A stretch of 64,000 nucleotides of DNA from Neoscytalidium dimidiatum. Lineage: Eukaryota > Ascomycota > Dothideomycetes > Botryosphaeriales > Botryosphaeriaceae. Below the pieces are notes generated by a model. It was not told the DNA's origin and did not search any database. It saw only the letters and a list, made by a program, of their open reading frames with translations. Both the position numbers and the translations under genes were made by a program. The DNA lies in the NCBI GenBank assembly GCA_037367355.1, contig CM074696.1, positions 2,976,001 to 3,040,000 on the forward strand, given 5' to 3'. Of the stretch, positions 54,601 to 64,000 are shown one piece after another. The stretch's first letter is position 1; each line of letters opens with the position of its first letter.

Positions 54601-57600
54601 TGGTTTTTTGGAAGTCTTACTTATTTACGAGCTCCGGCGAGCGTCGTATAAGCCGCGTTTATCGTTTAAGGTTCCCTCGGGCCTGTTAAGATAGAATTCT
54701 ACTAGGGTTTACTAGCTAGCGGGTAGTTTTCGAATAGCTTAGTCCGCTACTTGCCGTATAAGGTTAGTTAGGGATTCTTCTAGTTTTTCTAAGAGTAAGA
54801 CTTCTTTCGAACGGTCTTTTAGAATCTCTAGGCTAAGATCTTTATTCTCTTCTTCTAAAATAGCTAGCTGGGAGCGTAGCTTTTCTATAAAGTTCGAGGT
54901 TTTTTCTTTAAAGATCTTAGAGAATTTATCCTAGTTCGCCTTCTCGTAATTAAATCTAATTTACTTAGATTTTTCCTGGTTTATTCGTTTATTTAATTAG
55001 ATTTAAAATAAAATAGGGAAGTGGTCGGATCCGATAGATTCGAGTATTTACTAGTCCGTTATTTTATTCGTTAGCCCTCGGCTAGAGAGCTAGATTTATT
55101 ACCGTAGGCCTATCTAGGTTCGGCCGGTAGAAGGTATCTTCTCCCGGCGTATTTAGAGGTCTAGATTATTAGATTCAATCTAATTAATTAGGGCGGAGGC
55201 CCCGTTTAAGTAGGGGGACCTTAGGTCCTACTACGGATAGTGAATATTAAAGTCCCCGGCTATAATACTAGGGAATTCTAGCTATTAGTAGCCTAGAATA
55301 CGTTCTAGCGTATAGGGGGAATTATCGTTTCCTTATTCCTTTTAGTTATATAAATTAAAGAGGTAGAATTCGCTATTTTCCTCTATTATTTTTAGAACTA
55401 TTAGGTTAGGGGATTTAGTTACCGCGGAATTATAGTTAATATCTATTCCCGTTAGATAACGGGATATATATACTAACGTACGCGGTCTTTCCGTTAGAGA
55501 ATAATCCGGTAGAATTTAAACGAACGCGGGGTAGTTAATCGACCGCCTTTCTCTAGGATTTTCGGGGTTTATTAGCTATAGTTCTTATATAAGAATTAGG
55601 CTAATTTTAAGATCGATTGCTTTAGATAGAAGGCTCTCCGTAGCTAGAGCGTTTCTATTTAAATTAGCTTAAAATACCCTTAATTTATCTATAGATAAAG
55701 GGGGTTAGTTAATTGAATTAGGTAGTACTAGTACCGTATACCTTAGAGGCTTTATAGCCTATAAATTTATACTTATACTCTCCCGTAAGGTACTCCTTTT
55801 TATAGATTTCGTAAATAGGTGTCCTCGTATACTTAGCCGTTTCGTATCCGTTTTTAAGGTAGTTACGGCACTAAATTCCCTTAGGAATTACCCGTACTTT
55901 CTCTACCTTACAGCTTATTCCGTATATAAAAAGGCGGCTATTAATAGCCTTTTTCTGTTCCTTTTCGGTACGAAACGAGACTATAACGGATCCCGCGGAT
56001 TAGTTTTCTCTTTTCTCCTTAGAGGTGGCCTAGTAGGGCTTTCTAATAGGAGAAAGACCTATATTAAAGGTCTCTATTTCCTCCTTAATAAAGGAGTCGA
56101 TTAGAATATCCTTAGTCTCCCGCGTGGGGATTCCGTAGATAATAACCTTATACTAGGCCTCGACTGGTTTTAGGTTAGAGTTAGGAAGGACTTTCCTAAT
56201 AATATCCTTTTTTTCTAAGAGAAATTAGCTAGTATAGCCTTCGGTGCCCGTAATTAGGATATTTCCCTTAAACGAAAGGGAAGTTCCTTAGATAACGGGT
56301 TTGTTTACGAAACCGGCTCCCGCGAACGCGAGGTTTAGCTTTTATCGAAGTCGGATTCCATTAAATTAGTCTCGTACGCCGTCGTAGAAGACGGTAATTT
56401 ATCTATCTTTAATAGACGTTAGTTTTACGAGCTTCGTAGTTGTTTTTTTAGTTGGTTTTTTATACGATACGGTTATAAAACCGTCGTTTAGAACTAAACC
56501 TGCTACTACCGAGGCGTAGAAGGTAGGTTTTTTAGCTAGGACTAGCTGGCTCGGCTGGGATTTTTCCGTAGGAGCTACGGAGGTAGCTCCGAGATTCCTC
56601 GTTTTATTCGAAAGCGTACGGGATACGTTTTCGAGTACGCGGACTTCGGTTACGAGAATCGACTTAGTAAAGTTAATTTTCCCTTTCGTCGTATATTCGC
56701 GGAAGACGGTAAGAAGTTCGCTAAGGTTATTTACCTTAGACCGGTCGTCTTCGAGGTCGACCGCCTTAATAAGGCAATCAAACGCGGCTTTAATATATTC
56801 CGCGGAGGTCTTTAGTTTCGAGCCCGGTATATACCGGGTTCTTTTCTCGGGGCGGTATTCGAACGGGTTAATACCCGTAGAGGTAGGCGAGAAGGTAAGT
56901 CTTTTTCCTAGAGTCGGCGTAGGCTTAACCGTTACCGTTACCTTCGGCCTTCTCGGTAGCGGTATTATTTCGTCGTTTTCTATCTCGATATCTTCGATAC
57001 TACTCGATCCCGTAGTATTCGAAGGTTCGATAACTACCGGCGTAGTCGATAGTCGAATTAGAGTCGAAGGGCGTAGAGGATCCGGGGAATCCGGAGGGTT
57101 CGGGGGCGGATATCCTTAGTTTTCCATACTCTTTCTAGAAAGGAAATAGTAGGAATAGGAAATTAGACTAGAAAGAAATCGCCGGCTTTAGTTTCGTCTA
57201 AACTAAGCCGTAAATAAACGAATTCCTAGCGAGCGCGGGGAATTTTCTTCGTTACTTTCTCCCGAGAAGTAACGAAGCGTTTTCGGGGCTATTCGGTTAA
57301 GCTTTTCGCTTATTTTCGGTTGTTCGCTTAGGTGTAGGAAGGGTAAAAACTCTACGTATACGGGCCGTAGAAAAGAGGCAGAACGAAGAGAAGGAGAAAG
57401 CGCTTCTTCGCCTTAGATTTAGGTACGTAAACGCGCTCTAAATCTAGTACAACTTTATACGGAGGTACGCGTAGGTGTTTTTAATAGATTCCGAGCTTTT
57501 TACGTCTTTTCGAGTCGATTTGGGATTTTAGTAGGGATGCGGAGGTCGAGAAAGTTGATTTAGCCTAACGAGGTCTCTTTTCCACGCAATAACGCAGTAG

Positions 57601-57704
57601 CGCGTATAGCTACGAAGCTAGGATTCGAGAATCTAGCTAAGAAAATTAAGAGCTTTTGATAGATATTAGTCTTAGCGCTTTTTCTTAGGGTCGAATTCGA
57701 AGGT
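51612..57704 (-). mobile_element. LINE (Tad/I-like), copy B, inverted, RIP-inactivated
   Basis: About 6.1 kb in minus orientation: the TTTA-type tail comes first (51,612 on), and the 5' end lies near 57,704. Its sequence is the reverse complement of copy A over essentially the full length. The same RT region (53,650-54,110 opposing 40,370-40,830) and endonuclease region (55,030-55,270) are found, and long blocks read identical to copy A, including the same stop codons. The same near-absence of CA/TG marks it as RIP-mutated. It appears inserted into copy C. Confidence 0.86.
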
Positions 57705-57715
57705 TTATATTCTAT

Positions 57716-57957
57716 ATATCCTCTTCTATTTTCTTTAGCGTTATTTTCTACTTTTTCTACTCTTCTACTTACTCTTTTATTTCTTTCTAAAAAGTACTAG
57801 CTTAGCCCCTACTATTTCTAGACTTCTTCTCGAAGAAAATTAGAATAAAAACCTCGGTCGAAATATTAGACTAGATACGTTAGTAGACTAGCCGTCTTTT
57901 ATAAGCTTAGCTTATATAAGAATATTAAACGAATAAATAAATAAATAAATAATACTA
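57716..57957 (+). mobile_element. LINE 3' end fragment (plus), probably the right part of copy C
   Basis: About 240 bp matching copy A 42,642-42,870, including the AATAAATAAATAAATAAAT tail, with extra transitions. Roughly 3.3 kb of the middle of the element (copy A 39,370-42,640) is missing between this piece and 50,213-51,611. Confidence 0.7.
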
Positions 57958-58540
57958 GTTATAATAGTGCCTAGTCTATACGTTATTTTATAAATAATTA
58001 TATTTATATATAATAGTAGCTATTATATAGGTAAGCGTATTAAGTAGCTTTACTTAGGTCTAATAGCTATAGTTTACCCTCTTTTACTTTTTAAATAGTC
58101 TAAAAAAATATATTTAATATTAGTATACCTAATATTCCGACGTTTATAAGTCTCGTTTAATATAGTATTCTAAATATCTATACTAAGGTTATTTCTTTAG
58201 TTATACGCCTAACTTATTACGATATCCTCCCTTAAAGCGAATATTAATCTATTCTATATTACGTATATAATATTTCCATCTAGAGGCTACGTTAGCCGAC
58301 CTTATTTCTTTCTAGTCTTTCCTTATAGTTATTTACTATATAAACCTTATTTATATAGCTGCTACTAAGGGCCGATATAGGCGTATTAGTATATTAGTAT
58401 ATGTCTTCCGCGCCTAAACTAACTTATCTAAAATTCGTCTTAATTATCATCGTAGCTTTAAAGAGATCTACCGTTGTAAGGCTTATTAGAATATCGCTAA
58501 GCCGATATACTAAATCTAATCGCGGCGATGCTACCTGCCG
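57958..58540. repeat. RIP-mutated AT-rich DNA, right edge of the island
   Basis: Very TA-rich, with no CA/TG excess and no coding remnant. Composition returns to normal near 58,540. Confidence 0.55.
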
Positions 58541-60300
58541 TTTGTGGAGAATATTAGTTGATGCTCACTAAACGTGCCTCTTAGTGGTATAACTGTTATA
58601 AGGGGCTATGACCTCATCTGCAGCCATGCTACATCAACGGGTTGCAGAGCTGGCATTCGGTGTTTGTCTTAAAAACATGAAGCTTCGCGAGAATGACTGT
58701 TATGTGTGCTAGGCGAAGAGCTGTACAACGTTAGGCGAAGTCATTGTCGGCAAGGCAAAGAAGATGCCCATCACGCCGGGTGGCTAAGAGGGGTTGAAAA
58801 GCCCACATTAGCAGAGTCACTACCGGATATGGGAAGTGGGATGGAGGACAGCTTCCGGCCGTGGTGGAAAAACGCAATATTCCGGTCCAGTAACAAGGCC
58901 ACGATGTGGAGAAGATACGTTGGAGGGTAGTTAGAACTCACATGGACCGGAACACGAAACAAAGGGGATCCTGATATGTGGTGAATGATGGTGATTGCCT
59001 ATCTGGACAGGGATCCGCCATGATGAGGGCGCGAGGCCCGACCCGCCGTTCTTTCTCTGCGTATCTTAACAAGGAAGGGTGCGGTGCCAGAATCCTAAGA
59101 ATTGGATCAAGAATAGAGAGCGAGACAAAGAGACAGCCCCAGCAACAGTGGACCAAATGGCGCTGTGGTACTCTTCTCTTCGCCAACAGGCTCATAGGGC
59201 CCAAAAGGAAACAGCAGAGCTTTGGCAGACACATCATGTGCAATGGGATAATAAAGCGCCTGATGAGCATTTTCCTGTAGCTATTAAGGGCCGCCATAAG
59301 CGTTTTGGGGATTGTGGTTCTTCAGCAAGTACCGATCACTAAGATGCTTCCTTGGTATTCCAGACATTCTCTCCCCCCGTCATTGTTCACCCTATTTCCC
59401 AGTTCCCTCCTTGAACTGACCGTGTGGCAAGTCACTACTCAATGCTACTGAGAAGTTGGTGAAAAATTGTGACAAGAGGATCGACAGCTGCACGGTGGCT
59501 TTGTTGGAGCGTGTGTTGCTCTGGGACAACCTGCCACTACATCTAGGAAGGGAGTTGTTGTTACCGCCTGAGGCGAATTTGACTTGGGCACGAGGCGAGC
59601 CTAGTAAAACAAGCCTTGTCCGCGATGGACCGGCTCACCACTGTAGGATAAGTGACGTTCTTCCGCGCTCTCCCATGAGCTGCGCGGACTGCTCCGTAGA
59701 TGGTTCAGTATGGGAAGAAGCGCCAAAATCCGGCCTACTGGGTTGTAGCGCAAAGGCACTTATGAATGAGGTCAGAAAACTAGGGTGCAAGGCAGGGTGA
59801 ACGGAAAATTCAGCCGGAGGAGCTAGCGGACTTCTAGAGCGATGGATCGTTCGACTAGAGCGCTTGATGGCTTCATGACCAGGGCATCAAAGCACCGTGT
59901 CACGCAACAAAGTCATAGGCCTTTGTCCCGCTGCCAGGTTCCCCGCGACCACGTCTAGAACAAGTCCACCTCGGATGTCCACGCATCCCACGCATCTATG
60001 CCGGACCGCTAGTGCCAGCCATGCAACGCAGTCACTGCTGTTAACTAAACCAAGCCGACTGGCGTCACAAACAAGCCGCGGCAGCAAGTCGTTGCGATCG
60101 GGTCGTGCGGGTCCCACAATATCCTTACGTACCCGACAGCTCACCCCGAAACAGCCAGACGGGTAGGCTTCCCAGCGAACTCACGTGCTATACAAACTCT
60201 ATTTCTCGCTGTTCTTGTGCGCAAGAAGCCACTAAAGAGTGCTCAGATGTAGCTTTAGCCTCCCTCAGACTCACGGAAGAGTCAGCTCATCCCAACCACC
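58541..60300. other. Low-feature region, no confident gene
   Basis: Normal base composition but only short frames. The one that reads most like protein is at 59,079-59,342 (+), with a charged helical phrase (MALWYSSLRQQAHRAQ, KETAELWQTHH); it has no clear start or partner exon and may be a fragment of a lost gene. I see nothing else supportable. Confidence 0.35.
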
Positions 60301-60969
60301 ATGCTAGCCTCAGCCATGCCGGCGCTGGTCTTGTCCACAGTACTGCAGCAGAGACGAATGTACGAGGAAGCGTCATGCGAATCACCGGTGGCAGGGAGGC
60401 CTACCTGGGTCGACAAGAGCAGCATCGCTTCAGAGTCACTCACTGTTAACACCACAAGCAAATACTTCGGCATGGCTGAAGATCAATGCCGAATGCCTAT
60501 CTCTCCAGGCCCGACGCCATCGCAGAAGAGCCTATCAGTCCTCGCGGAAAGCGTGAAGGCATCAAATCCGTGCGTAGCAAAGGCGGAGACGGTGGCGATA
60601 TGGCCGAAGGGCCGTTATCAAGCATCGTCGAGACGACAGGAGCTAAGGTGGCTCATGCGAGCAAGGTCATCCGCTGCTGCACCGATTAATCCAAATCATT
60701 GCTGGAAGATATATTTTCCTCATTACCACCGGCTGCGTAACGCTACCTCCACCGCTACCGAACAACCATTCAAGAAAGGCCACGTCTCCACCATAGAAGA
60801 GACCCCAATGATACTCCGGTCTCCTCCACTGTTAGGCCGTTGCGTTGCGACTTTCTCCCTTGATCTGGCTATTCCATGCTCTCCTCCGTACAGTGGCATA
60901 TTGGACGATGGGCGTGCAATGCAGTCCTGGGGGAAGAGGAAGTACTGGAACAAGAAGGCTCCCCTTTAA
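60301..60969 (+). CDS. Hypothetical 222-residue ORF, doubtful
   Basis: An uninterrupted ATG-to-stop frame in a region with no other gene. The start has a hydrophobic patch (MLASAMPALVLSTVL) that is too irregular for a confident signal peptide. The remainder is Ser/Arg/Pro-rich without a recognisable domain, repeat or conserved motif. Both strands here have several moderate open frames, so chance is a real alternative. It is kept only because nothing else explains the stretch. Confidence 0.2.
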   Translation: MLASAMPALVLSTVLQQRRMYEEASCESPVAGRPTWVDKSSIASESLTVNTTSKYFGMAEDQCRMPISPGPTPSQKSLSVLAESVKASNPCVAKAETVAIWPKGRYQASSRRQELRWLMRARSSAAAPINPNHCWKIYFPHYHRLRNATSTATEQPFKKGHVSTIEETPMILRSPPLLGRCVATFSLDLAIPCSPPYSGILDDGRAMQSWGKRKYWNKKAPL

Positions 60970-62309
60970 GGTAATTGTGAAGTCGAGAGACCGTCTTAAG
61001 TTGCTTCCCGCCATCTACGTAGTATACCGCTGACAGAGCATGACCAAAAAAGAGCTACGAATGTGGCAGATACCAAAAGAAAGATAGACTTCGAATGGAA
61101 TGCAGAGGGCTATCAGTGAAGGCTGCTATGACCAGGAGTACGAAGTAGGCGGTGGTTCTGAACAGATACGGGCTTGTGTCGGCCGGAGTTTGAAGGCATG
61201 CTAGCAGCTAAGCACGTAAGTAATGGAAGAACATGTATGCCAAGCGGAGGCATTCGCATTTCCAGGATGGCGGAGAGTATTCTCAAACACGTGCGTCCAG
61301 CGGATACTGTTCGCTCGATTACCCAGATGCGGGCATCCATTGCGACATTTTCTAACAAGCATCTGGCGCATCCCCTGAGCCCATGTGCACCTCCTCTTGT
61401 GTAAGGCTGGATTTGTGACCGGGATAGGCCCGGCCGGGATTCTTGAGGCGAATATCAAACAGTAAACCACCAATCCCGCACAGCTTGCTGGATTAGGTAT
61501 GGTCGTCTCTTCATCAGAGCCAAGTCCGCTACACGTTTATAACAACCTCCTTACATGCATCCGGCTCGGCTGCTTGGCGATTTTCAGATCTTGAGGTTGT
61601 TCTGTGTCAAGATCAACTCCGTTTCTATCAACACGGGATGGTCCGTGCAGACCCAACACAGTCTGTGTTCCAGCTCGCTCAAGCCACCATATCTGACCAT
61701 TTGAGGATGTCACCGGATGGATTCAGATCCAATCAGGACCGAATACTCACTTGAGGATGCAGTGGAGGAAGTGTTCCTTCCACAGACGAAAGACAGTTGT
61801 TGAAGCGCCGAGGGCATACACTCAGAGAAAGGACTGATGTTGCTCAGGTGCACGGGTAGAGCATGTCGTTTCCATAGAGACCGTTCTGGAGGGCGTTGGT
61901 TGTATTTTGAGAACGAACTGAGCCAGCCGAACGAACTGAACAGGAAAGATCAAGGTCGAGACGTGTTTGGCCAGTAACGCATGTGACGAACAGGGTTTCA
62001 CCTCCCTGATGGCGCAGCAGTTTCAAAGTCGTTCCCTGGATGCCAAGCAAGGTGTGTTTAACTCTAGTTTGACGTCGTGCGAAGGAAGCCTGCTGCTCAC
62101 GTCTGTTTTCCTACTTGCGTATTGGATGGGCGAAGTAACTATAATGAACAGATGGTATCAATTTCCATCGTAGGTCGTAGCTAACTAAAATATGATGATT
62201 CCTCCTCCTTCAACTCTCATTGAGACTTGTGTCTATTGGATCAGGTCGGACATCGGTAGGCAACAGTCCAAAACCTTCCCTAATTCCGCAGGCCGGACAG
62301 GCTGGTTGC
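60970..62309. other. Intergenic, 1.3 kb, no gene seen
   Basis: Short frames on both strands without motifs. The right end should be the 3' flank of the Egh16-like gene. Confidence 0.4.
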
Positions 62310-63423
62310 TCAAGCAGTGGTGTCGAACTTGACACGGCGCTTGAGCTTCTCAGTCTTGCGTTCCTCTTCATCCTCAGCCTCATTCTCAGCGTCCGCAGCA
62401 TCAGCGGCGGCAGAGTCCGCCTGGCCTTCAGCGGTCTGGTTGTCCCTCTTCTTCTTGTCCCCGGCGTCCTCCTGTGCCTCTTCGGCATCTGCAGCAGCAG
62501 AATCAGCTGCACCAGCTGCGGATTGTCCGGTAGCACCAGTGCCTGCGGTTCCAGCACCTGCGGTTCCAGCTCCAGCGGCCGTACCAGCTCCAGCGGCAGC
62601 AGGGGTTGCAGCGGCGGCGGCAGCAGGGGTGGCAGCTCCGGCAGCTCCAGCAGCAGCAGGGGTGGCAGCGGCTCCAGCGGCGCCAGCAGCGCCAGCAGCG
62701 CCAGCAGCACCAGCAGCGCTAGCCTGCTGGACGGGAACACACCCACCAAAGGGACCAGCACGAGCGGGATTCTGGCAGCGGACCATGCAGACATTCTTCT
62801 GGCCCGCGACGGTGCCCGTGCAACTCATGCCAGCGGGCATGTCAGCGACGAGGGTCTATGACGCATCAGTGTGGCATTCTGGTAGTGGATGGCTGGGAGA
62901 TTTACGAAGTCGGTGACCGAACCGTCCCTGTTACGGCCCCTTTGATTGCCTGGAACGTTCTGGGCGACGTTGATCTGAGTCCACTGGGTGCCGGTTCCGG
63001 TGGCATCCATCATGCAAGTGTACGGGCCAGCGCCGTCAGAGTTGACCTGGTGGAGAGTCATCATCAATTGACCACCGGCGTTGACCTGAGGCAGGGTGCC
63101 GCCGCTTGTCGCAAGAACCTGGGCGGTGCCAGACTCGGCATCATTGGTTCCAGCACCAATGGTCTCACCGCAGGTGTCAGCGGCATCACCACGGAAACGA
63201 GTGGAGTCGGCCTGGAAGGGATTGCGGCCGGTGCCATCACGAGGAGTACTGCCGACGACTGCGGATGGTTAGAGAAGGTGGATCAACGCGAGTGTCGACA
63301 CATACTTCCAATGGCAGAGCCATTTCCACCGGCATCACCCTGAGCACGGATGATGGCGGCGTGACCGGCCACGAGCGGGCCGAAGGCGCAGATGCTAGCG
63401 GTTGCAATGGCGGAGAAACGCAT
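62310..63423 (-). CDS. Egh16-like (CAS1/GEgh16) secreted protein with Ala-rich charged tail; apparent frameshift
   Basis: ATG at 63,423. Exon 1 (63423..63306) encodes a signal peptide ([22 protein letters not shown]) and the start of the mature domain; a 47 bp intron follows, and exon 2 starts at 63,258. The domain matches what I recall of the Egh16-like family, known from appressorium-expressed proteins of pathogens but also present in saprotrophs: [48 protein letters not shown], then [19 protein letters not shown] and [16 protein letters not shown]. Near 62,855-62,865 the reading frame changes between the two halves with no intron fitting the gap, so the gene as written is broken by one small indel. 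After the domain an unusual ~120-residue tail runs through Ala/Gly/Pro repeats to an acidic then Lys/Arg-rich end ([12 protein letters not shown]). Function in the family is unproven. Confidence 0.75.
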
Positions 63424-64000
63424 CTTGGTGGTAGGAGGGGAGGTATGAATTAAAGAACAAGCTAAAGATGAGCAAAGAAGACGATTAGGTGATCCTGCCG
63501 GCAGGTACCGTGATTACCAATTAGCTGAGAGAAGAGAAGTAAGTAGAAGACCTTGCAAAGGCTTCGGGAGAGGCGTGCAATGGCGAGGAGATGAGGTGGA
63601 TTGAGCTGATGTCGAGGCTACTGAGGCGGCCGGCAGGGAGTTTTATATTCCCTTGGACGAAGCCCAAGACGGCACACGGCACGCGCAAGCGAAGTCGATA
63701 TGGACAACTCTGGCATCTTCCAAGCCGGACGTGGTTGAGATCCGGCAGCAGCCAACTGTCGTACCATGTTCGGCGAACTGGACGGTACGACAGGACTGAT
63801 ACCGGAAGGCGGTTTCGGCGGGGCAGGCGGTGGGCGCAGCGCGACGAATCAGCAGACGGGCGGATGTGTGCAAACCGAGCACAAACACAGCTGAGGCGGA
63901 GGAGAGCAAACTGGGCTCGCGGGAGATGCGCCAGGCAGCGCTTGGCGTTGCCTCATTGCTGCCCCGGCTAACGCTTAGCAGAGCTTGGCGGTGTCCCACG
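63424..64000. promoter_or_regulatory. Upstream region of the Egh16-like gene
   Basis: The 577 bp to the window edge. The first ~150 bp before the ATG are purine-rich on the plus strand and probably 5' UTR and promoter. No TATA box or named site is clear, and no further gene is seen. Confidence 0.4.

Noticed and set aside
59887..60166. Overlapping open frames on both strands
   Set aside because: Short, no motif, no splice partners; consistent with chance in normal-GC DNA.
62317..62916. Plus-strand frames opposite the Ala-rich tail
   Set aside because: Shadow of the GC-rich repeat coding region of the Egh16-like gene.

Overview
The window comes from a filamentous ascomycete (Pezizomycotina). 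Genes have short introns, mostly 40-60 bp with GT..AG ends and one up to about 90 bp. The gene families are typical of moulds: a secreted aldose epimerase, LsdA/Rds1-like, TmpB-like and Egh16-like proteins. The repeat-rich middle shows strong repeat-induced point mutation (RIP). I cannot fix the class from sequence alone. Spliced models below were assembled by eye from reading frames and splice signals; none was checked against transcripts or databases.

Left euchromatic arm (1-35,133). In order it holds: an AT-hook protein cut by the window edge (-); a GEN1/Yen1 Holliday-junction resolvase (+); a secreted aldose 1-epimerase (+); an unrecognised 1,069-residue protein (+); a decayed lectin-like membrane-protein gene (-) inside a 4.8 kb stretch without a confident intact gene; a fused adenylation/membrane-flavoprotein of TmpB type (-); an enoyl-CoA hydratase (+); a FAD-dependent amine/amino-acid oxidase-like protein (+); an LsdA/Rds1-like secreted protein (-); an NmrA/isoflavone-reductase-like protein (-); and a four-domain predicted RNA-repair protein (+) that ends right at the repeat boundary.

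Repeat island (about 35,150-58,540). It is AT-rich, with CpA/TpG almost removed but CpG kept, which is the RIP pattern. It contains two roughly 6.1 kb LINE (Tad/I-like) copies in inverted orientation (about 36,741-42,870 forward and 51,612-57,704 reverse) and a third, more decayed forward copy interrupted by the reverse one. A 6,522 bp Ty3/gypsy LTR retrotransposon sits between them (43,362-49,883) with LTRs that read as identical and a perfect 5-bp target duplication. The LTR element is not RIP-mutated, so it arrived after RIP had acted on its surroundings. It carries gag, a frame-broken pol with a chromodomain-like end, and an antisense cysteine-cluster/coiled-coil ORF beside the 3' LTR.

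Right arm (58,540-64,000). Base composition returns to normal. There is little convincing coding sequence until an Egh16-like secreted protein gene (-) at 62,310-63,423, which has an apparent frameshift and an unusual Ala-rich, charged C-terminal tail.

The most notable observations are the 2H + EEP + nucleotidyltransferase + MJ1316 fusion, the carrier-less adenylation/flavoprotein fusion, the antisense ORF of the LTR element, and the contrast between a pristine LTR element and saturated RIP around it.
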